Of a DNA stretch of 64,000 nucleotides, positions 50,352 through 59,794 are shown in pieces. Numbering within the stretch: position 1 is the first letter of the stretch; each line of letters begins with the position of its first letter. The DNA is from JAPLMW01 sp964619675 (GTDB lineage Bacteria; Planctomycetota; Phycisphaerae; Sedimentisphaerales; UBA12454). Below the pieces are notes generated by a model, which had not been told where the DNA came from, made no database searches, and saw only the letters and a program-made list of their open reading frames with translations. Position numbers and translations under genes: made by a program. The stretch spans positions 62,001 to 126,000 of the forward strand of contig CAZUEO010000002.1 in NCBI GenBank assembly GCA_964619675.1, in the 5' to 3' direction.

Positions 50352-53192
50352 GTGACTATTGCTATATCAAGAGCAGGATTGCCGTTAGGGATTGTTTTGG
50401 CAATCTTATTGGTTTGTCTGCCGGCAGTTTCGCTTAGTTTTGCTGCTGATGAAGAGAACGTGAAAGTTCAGACCCTTCGGCAGATGGGCAAGCAACTGCT
50501 TGATGTAGGTTCCGAGCAATACCGGCGCGGGATGATAGACAATGCAAGAGAAACACTTGGCAAAGCCGCTGCATACAGAGAGTATCTGAGCGTTTCCGAT
50601 GCAAGTAAACTTGACATGCTTCTTGAAAAGTTGGGTTCACAGCCGGCTCCTGATGCTAATCAGATTTCTGTTCAGGTGGTTGAAGAACCAGCAGTCGGGC
50701 AGCAGACAGAACCTAATATTGTTGAACAGCCGGCGGCAATACAGCAGACAGAGACAATTATTGTCGAGCCGCCGATTCAGATACAACCGCAAGTTGAGCA
50801 GCCGGTCGCAAATCCCGAGTACATTGAGTTTCTGCCTATAGAGGCCGATGACGTTAATTGGCCGTCGCAGTTTCCAATGCCTGTTATACCGGTTATACCA
50901 ACAGAAATTCAGCCGGAGTTTATTACCCCCGTTCCGCAGGAGCCTAATCTTGGTGTTGAAATTAAACAGCCATCACAACCTCAGATACTTGTCGCCGAGA
51001 AGGCAAAGGAAGATTATATTGAGGTTATTAAGCAGAAGCAGCGTATTCAGCAGAGTTATACAAAGGCTGTTGTGAATGAAGCCATTGCAAAGGCAAAAGA
51101 ATATGCCGATAAGGAAGAATTCCTTAGGGCAAAAGACGAAATCTCCCGCGCGTCGGCAGTTATTGAAAAGAACAAGCTGCTGCTCGGTGATACTGATTAT
51201 GCCCAATATAGGGATTCTCTGCAGCAGCTTTCAGATGAAATAAACGCCCGCCAGACTGAAATTGAGCGTCTCAAAGCTGAAAAGGCGAAGACTGAAGCCA
51301 AGGCAACTCAGGAAAAGCTCCGTGCGCAACAGGCTGCTGACAGGCAGAAAAGAATTCAGAACCTTTTGGCAAGTTCAATGGAATATCAGGAACAGCAGAG
51401 ATATGAGGAGGCTCTGGCTCAGATTGATACGCTTTTGGCTATTGACCCGACCAACAGAGGAGCTGTAAGAGACAAGCAGATGCTTGAGGATATTATCAAT
51501 CTTCGCAGACAGCTTGAAGTAAAAAAAGAAATGGGTAAAGAAGAACAGGCGGTTTTGACTGATACTCAGCAGTCCATGATTCCGCATGCGGATTTGGTTA
51601 CTTATCCGAGAAACTGGCAGGACATAGCCAAAAGAGTGCCGAAGATAATAACCGGTCTTGCTCCTGCCGATGCTGCTGTTTACAAACAGTTCGATACGGT
51701 TGTCGACTTGAGTGCTCTAACACCGGACACACCGTTTGAGGACGCTATCGAGATAGTCAGGATTTCCGTTGACCCGCCGCTGAAAATCGTTGTTCGATGG
51801 AAAGACCTTGAGGAAAATGCGTACGTTGAACGTGACACGGTTATTGGTATGCAGGGACTTAATGGTATTGCGGTGGGCAAGGGTTTGAAAGAACTTCTCG
51901 ATTCGGTATCTGGAGGTTTTACGACGATAAATTTCGCCGTTGAAGATGGAATTATAACGATAGCGACAGCAGGGTCACTTCCAGCCAGGCTGGTTACTCA
52001 TGTTTATGATGTTACTGAGCTTGTTGGCGTACCGGCTAATTTCCGCGCCGACATGGAGACAACAGAGGTAACCGGCGGAGGTGGAGAGGTAGAGGATACA
52101 GCCCCGATTGTTGAAGAGAATGCCGCTATGTTAGTACAGTTGATACAGGAAACAATTGCTCCGATGAGCTGGTTAATCAACGGTGGAGAAGGTACTATCA
52201 GTATTCATGGAACCAGACTTGTTATAAGTCAAACACCCCAGGTTCACGAACAGGTTCAAAAACTGCTCATGGAGGATTTACGTGAATCCATCGGCCAACA
52301 AGTTTCGATTGAATCAAGATTTCTGTTTGTTACCGAAAACTTTCTTGAAGATATTGGCTTGGGTATCGACAACTTATATATAAGGGGCAGCAAAATTAAT
52401 GAAAATCTTGGCGATATGATTTTTAGTTTTGGCTCGTATGAGAGTGCCTTGCCTCCTTCAACACTTGTCCCGGGCACCATAGCTCCTGAGCTCGCACCGC
52501 CGATTGGGTCAGGGACAATATCGCATGCAGCCGAACTTGTCGGTGGTCTGTCGTATGGTTCGGTTCTTGACGATTTGATGGTTTCATTCTTCTTGAGAGC
52601 AACGCAGGCGCATAGAGATGCGAAAATGCTTACTGCTCCGAGGGTTACCGTACTTAGCGGCGAATCGGCTTATATCAAGGTAACCAGGGAAGATGCTTAT
52701 GTTTCGGATTATGAGTTTGAGGATATAACGGCTGCCGGACAAGGCCAGCCGGTCAGAGTTATTGCTGACGCTACGGTAGAAACCGAAACCGGCGGTGTTG
52801 TGTTGAATGTAACACCGACTATAACCGCCGACAAGAAGTATATTATCCTTCAAATAGCCACTAATTATACGAAGGTCGACTTTGAACCTTTTAACGTCTC
52901 TTCTACACTTGGTGACCAATTCCCCATTGAGCTTCCTATCCTGGAAGTATCCGAAGTGCAAACACGTGTAAGTGTGCCGGACGGCGGCACGTTGCTGATA
53001 GGCGGCCAGAAACTCAGTGCTGAAGCCAACAGGGAAGCCGGCGTGCCGGGTCTTTCAAAAGTGCCGCTTTTAGGAAGGCTTTTCAGCCACCGCAGCAAGG
53101 TAAAAGACCAAAATGTCCTGCTGATACTGGTTAAACCGAGCATTATTCTGCAGGAAGAGGCTGAACGGGAATATTTTGCTCCGCTCCGGTAA
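50352..53192 (+). CDS. Stand-alone secretin-family protein
   Basis: A 946-residue exported protein starting at GTG 50352 with AGGAG at 50339-50343. After the signal peptide (LGIVLAILLVCLPAVSLSFAA) come a short helical repeat region, a Pro/Gln/Glu-rich segment (~100-220), a coiled-coil/TPR-like stretch (~230-390; EEALAQIDTLLAIDPTNRGAVRD), N-type domains, and the secretin core (SIESRFLFVTENFLEDIGLGI, then VPDGGTLLIGGQKLS and VPLLGRLFSHRS). It is not linked to other secretion genes. It may form a pilus, export or phage-like outer-membrane channel different from that of the gsp operon. Confidence 0.85.
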   Translation: MTIAISRAGLPLGIVLAILLVCLPAVSLSFAADEENVKVQTLRQMGKQLLDVGSEQYRRGMIDNARETLGKAAAYREYLSVSDASKLDMLLEKLGSQPAPDANQISVQVVEEPAVGQQTEPNIVEQPAAIQQTETIIVEPPIQIQPQVEQPVANPEYIEFLPIEADDVNWPSQFPMPVIPVIPTEIQPEFITPVPQEPNLGVEIKQPSQPQILVAEKAKEDYIEVIKQKQRIQQSYTKAVVNEAIAKAKEYADKEEFLRAKDEISRASAVIEKNKLLLGDTDYAQYRDSLQQLSDEINARQTEIERLKAEKAKTEAKATQEKLRAQQAADRQKRIQNLLASSMEYQEQQRYEEALAQIDTLLAIDPTNRGAVRDKQMLEDIINLRRQLEVKKEMGKEEQAVLTDTQQSMIPHADLVTYPRNWQDIAKRVPKIITGLAPADAAVYKQFDTVVDLSALTPDTPFEDAIEIVRISVDPPLKIVVRWKDLEENAYVERDTVIGMQGLNGIAVGKGLKELLDSVSGGFTTINFAVEDGIITIATAGSLPARLVTHVYDVTELVGVPANFRADMETTEVTGGGGEVEDTAPIVEENAAMLVQLIQETIAPMSWLINGGEGTISIHGTRLVISQTPQVHEQVQKLLMEDLRESIGQQVSIESRFLFVTENFLEDIGLGIDNLYIRGSKINENLGDMIFSFGSYESALPPSTLVPGTIAPELAPPIGSGTISHAAELVGGLSYGSVLDDLMVSFFLRATQAHRDAKMLTAPRVTVLSGESAYIKVTREDAYVSDYEFEDITAAGQGQPVRVIADATVETETGGVVLNVTPTITADKKYIILQIATNYTKVDFEPFNVSSTLGDQFPIELPILEVSEVQTRVSVPDGGTLLIGGQKLSAEANREAGVPGLSKVPLLGRLFSHRSKVKDQNVLLILVKPSIILQEEAEREYFAPLR

Positions 53193-53215
53193 CTGTGAGA
53201 CTTTAAGAAAAGTTG

Positions 53216-53247
53216 AAAAGGCCGACAATTAATTATCGGCCTTTTTT
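53216..53247. terminator. Bidirectional terminator
   Basis: AAAAGGCCGA (53216-53225) and TCGGCCTTTT (53236-53245) form a 10-bp stem with a 10-base loop and flanking A/T tracts, between the convergent secretin and aroC. Confidence 0.9.
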
Positions 53248-53259
53248 GTAACCTGGTTA

Positions 53260-54588
53260 TTATTCAAATTTCTGTTTTACAGCCTGGAAGCCGGCGTGCA
53301 TCAGCAAGTTATCCAGAATAATCATTGCGGTATAATTTTCTGCCACCGGCCAGATTCTTGCCACGATGGTCGGGTCTCTTCTTGTAATTGCAGCCAGCAT
53401 CTTGTTCTCGAGTGTATATTTGTCGATTGTATGCTGCTGTTTATCTATTGTCGGCGTCGGTTTTATTGTAAGCCTTATAATTATATCCTGCCCGGTTGAC
53501 AGGCCGCCGGTAATGCCGCCTGCGTTGTTGGATTCAAACATTACCTTGCCTTTTTCCGCCCGCATCTGGTCGTTGTTTTGAGAGCCGGTCATATCCTTTA
53601 CAGCAAAGCCTGCTCCGATTTCGACTCCCTTTACCGCACCTATGCCGAGCATTTTTCCAAGCTCACCGTCGAGTTTATCAAATATCGGCTCTCCAAGCCC
53701 GATGGGGGCGCCTCTGACTACAACTTCCACAACGCCGCCTGCTGAGTCACCGCCTGCCGAAATCTTGCTACAGGCCTTTACCATTTCTTCCGCTGTCTCT
53801 ATGTCGGGACAGTTGAGAATATGGTAGACGCCGTATTTTTCCTTTATTTTTTCAGGATTTGATTTCGGCGCCTTGTCGCGAATTTTGTCGATTTCTTTTT
53901 CAATCTCAGCAAAAACCGCCATTTTTTCAAGAAATCGCATATCGCCTGTTATCCTGCCCTTTACGTAGATTTCCTGATAAAACGGGTCGAGGTCTCGCCG
54001 CATTTTTTTATAGTTATTAGTAGACTTCAGGGCTTTTGCGCTGTCGATATTACTGCAGCGGACAGATGCAAGTTCCTTTACATAGCCGAAGATTTCAATA
54101 CCACATTTTTGAAGGACCTTTTTGGCGATGTAACCTGCCGCTACGATAGTCGAGGAATATCTTCCGCTGAAGATTCCCGCTCCGATGGCGTCGTCGGCAG
54201 GGCCGTATTTTATAAATGAGGCATAGGAGGCGTGTCCCGGCCGAGGTGTACGGTTTGTGTCCTGATATTGCTTAATGTGTATAAAGTGCCTGTCGAGGTT
54301 TGGAATCAGGATTGTTAATGGCGTTCCGTTTGTAAGACCTTTGTTTTTTGCTCCCTCAACGGTATCTGCAGCATTGATACCTGTATAGATTATCGGCAAA
54401 TCCGGCTCTTTTCGCGGCGAGCTTAGTTCATCAGCTCCGGGTTTTCGCAGGAGCAAATCGCCGTAGATTTCCTGCTCTGTTATCGCCATCGCCGGCGGGT
54501 GGCCCTGTATTACAGCAGTAAGTCCATCCTGATACGAACCGCCTGCAACAGTTACCTGAAAACACCTTCCAAAATGACAGCCTAACAT
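53260..54588 (-). CDS. aroC: Chorismate synthase, divergent N-terminus
   Basis: A 442-residue chorismate synthase, which converts EPSP to chorismate with reduced FMN. Conserved parts include SSPRKEPD (57-63), RTPRPGHAS with His119, MFESNNAGGITGGLSTGQDI and IKPTPT. The start is secure (AGGAG seven bases before ATG), yet the usual N-terminal FGESHG reads AGGSYQDG: the catalytic His is replaced by Tyr19. It lies downstream of aroA on the same strand, so a role in the shikimate pathway is still the best reading. Reduced or altered activity cannot be excluded. Confidence 0.85.
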   Translation of the reverse strand: MLGCHFGRCFQVTVAGGSYQDGLTAVIQGHPPAMAITEQEIYGDLLLRKPGADELSSPRKEPDLPIIYTGINAADTVEGAKNKGLTNGTPLTILIPNLDRHFIHIKQYQDTNRTPRPGHASYASFIKYGPADDAIGAGIFSGRYSSTIVAAGYIAKKVLQKCGIEIFGYVKELASVRCSNIDSAKALKSTNNYKKMRRDLDPFYQEIYVKGRITGDMRFLEKMAVFAEIEKEIDKIRDKAPKSNPEKIKEKYGVYHILNCPDIETAEEMVKACSKISAGGDSAGGVVEVVVRGAPIGLGEPIFDKLDGELGKMLGIGAVKGVEIGAGFAVKDMTGSQNNDQMRAEKGKVMFESNNAGGITGGLSTGQDIIIRLTIKPTPTIDKQQHTIDKYTLENKMLAAITRRDPTIVARIWPVAENYTAMIILDNLLMHAGFQAVKQKFE

Positions 54589-54651
54589 CAGTTATCTCCT
54601 GTTTTTATGGATAATTTAACTGCAAGAGTATAAAAGGGAAGATTGAATTAT

Positions 54652-55929
54652 TCAAGATAAATTTATATCCGCGCCCAGTTGTTTCATCAGTTTTACGAAA
54701 TCGGGGAATGTTACGTTCATCGCCTCTGCAGTGTCGATTGTAGAGGGCTGTTCAATAGCCATTGCCGCAAGGGAAAGAGCCATTACAATTCTGTGGTCTC
54801 CTCTGCCGTTCAGTTCGGCAGCCTTGAGTTTGCCGCCATGGACAATCAGACCGTCCGGCAGTTCTTCTGTTTTTGCCCCTAATTTGGCAAGTTCCTCGGC
54901 CATACATTTTATACGGTCGGTCTCTTTTTTCCTGGCTTGCGGGACATTCAAAAATCTTGTAGTTCCCTGGGCCAAGGCCGCCGTCACCGCCATAGTCGGC
55001 AAGGCGTCCGGCGTTCTGTTCATATCGATATCAACGCCTTTGAGTCGGCTTGATTTTATATGAACGCCGGTGGGAGTAATTTCGATTTTTGCACCCATCC
55101 GCTTCAGATACTCAACAACAGCCTTATCCGGCTGGCTGTCGGAAAAATCAAGACCCGTTATCGTTATATCCGCATCGAGAATAGCGCCTGCGCAAAGGAA
55201 AAATGTCGCACTTGAAAAATCGGCCGGAATTTGCATGTCAAAGATTTTGTATTTTTGACCGCCTTTGATGATAAATCGTTTCATATCCTGATTTTCGTAT
55301 GTAATTCCCTGCCAGTCGAGCCAGTCAAGCGTAATTTTTACATAATCAGGCTCATTGAGCAGCGGCACAATAATTTCAGTATCTTCCTTAGCCAGCGGCG
55401 TCACCAAAAGGAGACTGCTTAGATACTGACTGGTGAAACATTCGATGGTTGTCTTGCCGCCGATAAGCTGGCCTTCGATTTCGACGGGGGCTGAACCGTT
55501 ATTTTTTAAGCTTTTTGCTTTTACACCGAGGTCGTTTAACGAATCGAGCAAAGGCTGTATCGGCCTTGTTTGTATTTGTGCGTCGCCGGTAAAGGTTATT
55601 TTCTGCCCCTTCGGGACAAGAGCGGCCGAACCGATGGCTAATCTTAACGTTGTGCCGGAATTGCCGACATCGATTATTTTTTTAGGGGCTTTTATATTCC
55701 CGGATACGCCTGTAATCTTCCAGCATTTTTTGTCCGAGCAGTCTGTTTTTGCACCGAGAAGACTGTAAGAATGAATTGCGCTGGCGGTATCGTCTGAAAT
55801 CAGCGGATTTCTGATAAAACTTTGTCCATTTGCAAGCGAAGCGATTGCTGTCGCGCGGATAGTATGCGATTTGGACGCTGGAATGGCGACAGTACCTCTT
55901 AACCGTGATTTTTTGGCCTGAAGTTTCAT
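54652..55929 (-). CDS. aroA: 3-phosphoshikimate 1-carboxyvinyltransferase (EPSP synthase)
   Basis: A 425-residue EPSP synthase joining shikimate 3-phosphate and phosphoenolpyruvate. GTVAIPASKSHTIRATAIASLA at the N-terminus, DVGNSGTTLRLAIG near 87, GDAQIQTRPIQPLLDSL near 115, NRTPDALPTMAVTAALA near 305, and GDHRIVMALSLAA near 380 are the standard motifs. NSGTTLRL departs slightly from NAGTAMR but keeps the backbone contacts. Its start overlaps the stop of the isomerase gene by one base. Confidence 0.95.
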   Translation of the reverse strand: MKLQAKKSRLRGTVAIPASKSHTIRATAIASLANGQSFIRNPLISDDTASAIHSYSLLGAKTDCSDKKCWKITGVSGNIKAPKKIIDVGNSGTTLRLAIGSAALVPKGQKITFTGDAQIQTRPIQPLLDSLNDLGVKAKSLKNNGSAPVEIEGQLIGGKTTIECFTSQYLSSLLLVTPLAKEDTEIIVPLLNEPDYVKITLDWLDWQGITYENQDMKRFIIKGGQKYKIFDMQIPADFSSATFFLCAGAILDADITITGLDFSDSQPDKAVVEYLKRMGAKIEITPTGVHIKSSRLKGVDIDMNRTPDALPTMAVTAALAQGTTRFLNVPQARKKETDRIKCMAEELAKLGAKTEELPDGLIVHGGKLKAAELNGRGDHRIVMALSLAAMAIEQPSTIDTAEAMNVTFPDFVKLMKQLGADINLS

Positions 55930-57338
55930 TATTCGTGCCGATAAATTTCCCAGCCCATATAGTTTTCAAGAGCTTCTGTAATAGCATCGGCTTTGGAGCT
56001 TATATTAACGGCAACGTGATGTTCAAATCCTGCTTTGCAGACGTATTGTAGAAGGGACTGGAGATTTTTAACCTTCATAACGCCATATCCGCCGAAGGTG
56101 TTGAGTTTATCTGCGGTAAATTCGCCCTGACCTGCGTAGCCGGTAATTATTCCTGCAGCATCATCTGTTGTAACTCTGCAGAAGGTCGTTTTATTCGGAG
56201 CGATTCTGCCGACTATTGTACCGAAAGTATTCTGCTTTCCGACGGAGCCTGCTATGATTTCCTGGTAATCCATTTTGGCGGATTTGAAAAACGACTTGGG
56301 CAGGTTACTGCAGTGGAAAAGCACGCACTTATCCGGATTGTTTCCAAAGTTATTGTTCCAGTCCAGTATCGCGCTTGGTTTCCCGCTCGCAAGCTGCAGG
56401 ACATACATCGCCAGCAGGCCCGTTACGTCAACCTCACAGGCGCTTGGTAGAAGGTTCTGACTCATCATGCTCATAATCGCGCAGGGTACTACGCCGAAGA
56501 ATTCTTCCATACTTGTCCAGCACTGAATCGCCGTTCCTGCAAGGTTGAGGTCTTTTACCCAGCCTTCAACACAGGAGGCAAATTTCGCCATTCTCAAAAG
56601 TGCATGATTTGGAACATTTTTGGTTGAGACGTATTTTCTTATGGAGGTCAGCTTGTCTTTTACGATTTTATCGCTGTCTTTTAATTTTTGTATTCTGCCG
56701 AAGACCTCGGACAAGTCCAGCGTTTCAATTGAGATGCCGGAAAGTTCGAGGATTTTTTCACTGTAGCGGACGGTGTTAAATGCCCCGGTTCTTGCGCCGA
56801 TTGCTCCAAACCTTACGTTTTTAAGCCCGTTGACTATCCGGCAGACCGATGCGAAATCATCAAGGTCTTTTTTGAATTCGGGTGAATTAATTTTGGTTGT
56901 ATGTGTTTTTGTGAGAGTAAATGGAACGCCTGATTGCCGCAGGTTATTGCAGACGCTGATTTTTCCGCAGAATGAATCTCGTCTGTTTGCAATCTTCATC
57001 TTTGCAGCGTCGTCAGGCTCGGCCTGAATGAGAATCGGCACGTTCAGACCGCAGCTTTTAATAACCTCAGCGACTCCCTTTTCATCGCCGAAGTTTGGCA
57101 GAGTTACGATAATGCCGTCGATTTTATCCGCGTTTTTTGCAAAAAGCTCGGCGCATTTCTTCGCATCGCTGTATGTTTCAACGCTTCCGAATTTTGTGTC
57201 TTTTGCCGTCAGGCAAACAGCATCATAACCGGTATTTTTAAGAAGGTTCAGTATGTCCTGCCGGCCTTTTCTGGCGAGTATATCCGGGAAAAAGCCTCTG
57301 TTGCCGACGATAACTCCGAAGGTCATCTTTTGTGCCAT
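55929..57338 (-). CDS. L-fucose/L-arabinose isomerase-family protein
   Basis: A 469-residue sugar isomerase of the FucI/AraA-like fold. TFGVIVGNRGFFPDILARKGRQDIL at the start, IIVTLPNFGDEKGVAE near 80, RFGAIGARTGAFNTVRYSEKIL near 185 and EVDVTGLLAMYVLQLASGKPSAILDWNN near 310 fit the family. AraB and AraD precede it on the same strand, so it probably performs the L-arabinose to L-ribulose step in place of classical AraA. That substrate is inferred from context. A good ribosome-binding site (TAGGAG) lies eight bases before ATG. Confidence 0.82.
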   Translation of the reverse strand: MAQKMTFGVIVGNRGFFPDILARKGRQDILNLLKNTGYDAVCLTAKDTKFGSVETYSDAKKCAELFAKNADKIDGIIVTLPNFGDEKGVAEVIKSCGLNVPILIQAEPDDAAKMKIANRRDSFCGKISVCNNLRQSGVPFTLTKTHTTKINSPEFKKDLDDFASVCRIVNGLKNVRFGAIGARTGAFNTVRYSEKILELSGISIETLDLSEVFGRIQKLKDSDKIVKDKLTSIRKYVSTKNVPNHALLRMAKFASCVEGWVKDLNLAGTAIQCWTSMEEFFGVVPCAIMSMMSQNLLPSACEVDVTGLLAMYVLQLASGKPSAILDWNNNFGNNPDKCVLFHCSNLPKSFFKSAKMDYQEIIAGSVGKQNTFGTIVGRIAPNKTTFCRVTTDDAAGIITGYAGQGEFTADKLNTFGGYGVMKVKNLQSLLQYVCKAGFEHHVAVNISSKADAITEALENYMGWEIYRHE

Positions 57339-57400
57339 ATTTAAGACTCCTATAACTAATTAAAGCAGATATGATATTCTTGTCGTTTTATATGGTCAAG

Positions 57401-58093
57401 TTATTCTTTCTGACCATAGTATGCATCTTTGCCGTGCTTGCGGAAAAAGTGTTTGTCCAGCAGTAATTTGCTGATTGGCTTTATGCCGGGATTCAGGAGC
57501 CTGGTGCCGAAAGCTATTTTAGCGATGTTTTCAAGAACCGCAGCATTTTCAACTGCTTTTTCGGGACTGTTGCCCCAGACAAACGGCCCGTGGCAGGCAA
57601 CCAAACAGGCCGGCATCTGAAGCGGGTCGATGTTTTTCAATCTCTTTACTATTGCTCTGCCGGTGTTGAGTTCGTAGTCATTTTTTATTTCGAGGTCAGT
57701 CAAGCAATCAGTAACAGGCACTGTTCCACAGAAATAATCGGCCCCGGTTGTACCCAGCGGTGGAATTTGGCGGCAGGCCTGTGCCCACATCGTTGCGTAT
57801 GTTGAATGAGTATGGCAAATTCCGCCAATGTCGGGAAAACTGCGGTACAGCTCGAGATGGGTCGGCGTATCTGATGAAGGCCGCAGTTTGCCTTCGATTA
57901 TATTGCCCTGTAAGTCAAGCAGGACGATTTTTGCCGGCTTTAATTGGTCATAACGTATGCCGCTTGGCTTTATAGCGACTATTCCTTTTTTGCGGTCGAT
58001 TCCGCTGACATTACCCCAACTGTAAATGACAAGATTTTGTTTTTGAAGTTCTAAATTTGCCTGGCAAACGGTTTTTTTTAATTGTTCAAGCAT
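57401..58093 (-). CDS. araD: L-ribulose-5-phosphate 4-epimerase
   Basis: A 230-residue class II aldolase-fold epimerase producing D-xylulose 5-phosphate. VIYSWGNVSGIDR near residue 23, IKPSGIRYDQL near 42, SSDTPTHLELYRSFPDIGGICHTHSTYATMWAQ near 72 (zinc His residues) and CLVACHGPFVWGNSPEKAVENAAVLE near 163 are characteristic. Its start overlaps the araB stop by one base (TAATG), so the two are coupled. Confidence 0.95.
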   Translation of the reverse strand: MLEQLKKTVCQANLELQKQNLVIYSWGNVSGIDRKKGIVAIKPSGIRYDQLKPAKIVLLDLQGNIIEGKLRPSSDTPTHLELYRSFPDIGGICHTHSTYATMWAQACRQIPPLGTTGADYFCGTVPVTDCLTDLEIKNDYELNTGRAIVKRLKNIDPLQMPACLVACHGPFVWGNSPEKAVENAAVLENIAKIAFGTRLLNPGIKPISKLLLDKHFFRKHGKDAYYGQKE

Positions 58094-59778
58094 TATTTAT
58101 TAACCTTTTCTTTAATTTCGAGCAGTTTTTTCATAACATCAGCCAATGTATCTTTGCGGCCTTTTATGCCGAATGCATCATGGAGTTTTTTGTAGAGTTT
58201 GTAAAGCTCTGCGTAGATTTTATGGTTTTTTATGTTTGGCTTATATGTTTTTTTCTTTACGCCGCACATTGCAGCCTGAGCCTGTGCAAAATTGTCATAG
58301 CCGCCGGTTTTTTTGCCTGCGACAACCGTAGCGGCAATTGCTGAACCAAGAGCGCAGCTTTGAGCCGAGCGCGAGACCTTCATTTCTCTGCCGCTGATAT
58401 CTGCATAAATCTGCATCAGGAGTGGATTTTTCTCTGCGATTCCGCCGCAGTTGATAACTTCTTTTATTTTTATGCCGTACTCTTCAAAACGGTTGATGAT
58501 TGTTAATGCCCCGAAGGCAGTAGCCTCAATCAGCGCCCTGTAAATTTCCTCTGGTTTCGTGTGAAGAGTCTGACCGACAAGCAAACCTGTGAGTCTCTGG
58601 TCAACGAGTATCGTCCTGTTGCCGTTGTTCCAGTCGAGAGCGAGCAGGCCTGATTGGGCAGGTTTTAGTCTTGCAGCTTTTTTTGTCAGTTCTTCATGCG
58701 AGCCAAGGTGTTTTCCGCCGGGCTGAATATAATTTACAAACCAGTTGAATATATCTCCGACAGCCGATTGTCCCGCTTCAAGCCCCCAATAGTTCGGCAA
58801 AACTGAGCCGTCGACAATCCCGCACAGGCCGGGGATATCGGCAAGTTTGCCCTTTTTGGGGCTTACGAGGATATCACAGGTGCTTGTGCCGATTATTTTT
58901 ACCAGGGTTCCCTGTTTTATACCTGAGCCTACTGCCCCAAGATGCGCATCAAATGCACCGACTGCGACAGGTGTATTTTCGGATAAATTTAGTTTCTTTG
59001 CCCATTGGCTGCAAAGTCCGCCCGCAGCCGTATCAACGGTATATGTTTTTTTATAGAGCCTGTTTCGCAGAGCGCTGAGTTTGGGGTCGAGTTTATTTAA
59101 AAAACCTTTCGCAGGCAGTCCTCCCCAGCCTTCATTAAACATTGCCTTATGCCCCGCTGCGCATCTGCTGCGTTTTATATTTTCAGGTTTGCAATCGCCA
59201 ACAAGCACCGCCGGTATAAAATCTGCGCATTCGACCCAGCTGTGAGCGGCATCGAATACTTTTTTATCGACTCGCAGGCAGTGCAGGATTTTGCTGAAGA
59301 ACCATTCGGATGAATATATCCCGCCGCATTTAGCCAGGTATTCCGGATTATATTTTGCCGCCAGCGATGTAATTTCTGCTGCTTCAGAGTATCCTGTATG
59401 GTCTTTCCACAGCCAGGCCATTGCATTTGGATTATTTTTGAATTTTGGAAGTATTGACAGCGGCGTTCCGTTTTTATCGATTGGGATTGGCGTTGAGCCT
59501 GTTGTATCAATGCCGATACCGATGATTTTTTCAGGCTTGAAACTTTTATCATTTTTCTTTGCGTCTTTTAGCGTGCCTTTAACACTTTCTTCGATACCTT
59601 TTATATAGTCGGCGGGATTTTGTCTCGCGAGGTTGGCGTCCGAGTGGTCGAGAATGATACCTTCTTTGCCTGATGGATATGGGTAAACGGCAGTGCCGAT
59701 TTGGTCGCCGTTTTTTGTGTTGACTACAACACATCTTACCGAGTTTGTTCCATAATCAAGCCCGATTGTGTAAGCCAT
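58093..59778 (-). CDS. araB: Ribulokinase
   Basis: A 561-residue FGGY-family kinase that phosphorylates L-ribulose. YTIGLDYGTNSVRCVVVNTKNG starts the protein, IIGIGIDTTGSTPIPID lies near 85, the catalytic region VAVGAFDAHLGAVGSG near 275, and GGIAEKNPLLMQIYADISGREM near 450. Length and the AraB-specific N-terminus support ribulokinase over xylulokinase. It starts an araB-araD-isomerase group downstream of the pyr genes. Confidence 0.94.
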   Translation of the reverse strand: MAYTIGLDYGTNSVRCVVVNTKNGDQIGTAVYPYPSGKEGIILDHSDANLARQNPADYIKGIEESVKGTLKDAKKNDKSFKPEKIIGIGIDTTGSTPIPIDKNGTPLSILPKFKNNPNAMAWLWKDHTGYSEAAEITSLAAKYNPEYLAKCGGIYSSEWFFSKILHCLRVDKKVFDAAHSWVECADFIPAVLVGDCKPENIKRSRCAAGHKAMFNEGWGGLPAKGFLNKLDPKLSALRNRLYKKTYTVDTAAGGLCSQWAKKLNLSENTPVAVGAFDAHLGAVGSGIKQGTLVKIIGTSTCDILVSPKKGKLADIPGLCGIVDGSVLPNYWGLEAGQSAVGDIFNWFVNYIQPGGKHLGSHEELTKKAARLKPAQSGLLALDWNNGNRTILVDQRLTGLLVGQTLHTKPEEIYRALIEATAFGALTIINRFEEYGIKIKEVINCGGIAEKNPLLMQIYADISGREMKVSRSAQSCALGSAIAATVVAGKKTGGYDNFAQAQAAMCGVKKKTYKPNIKNHKIYAELYKLYKKLHDAFGIKGRKDTLADVMKKLLEIKEKVNK

Positions 59779-59794
59779 TGCAATTGTCCTGAAT

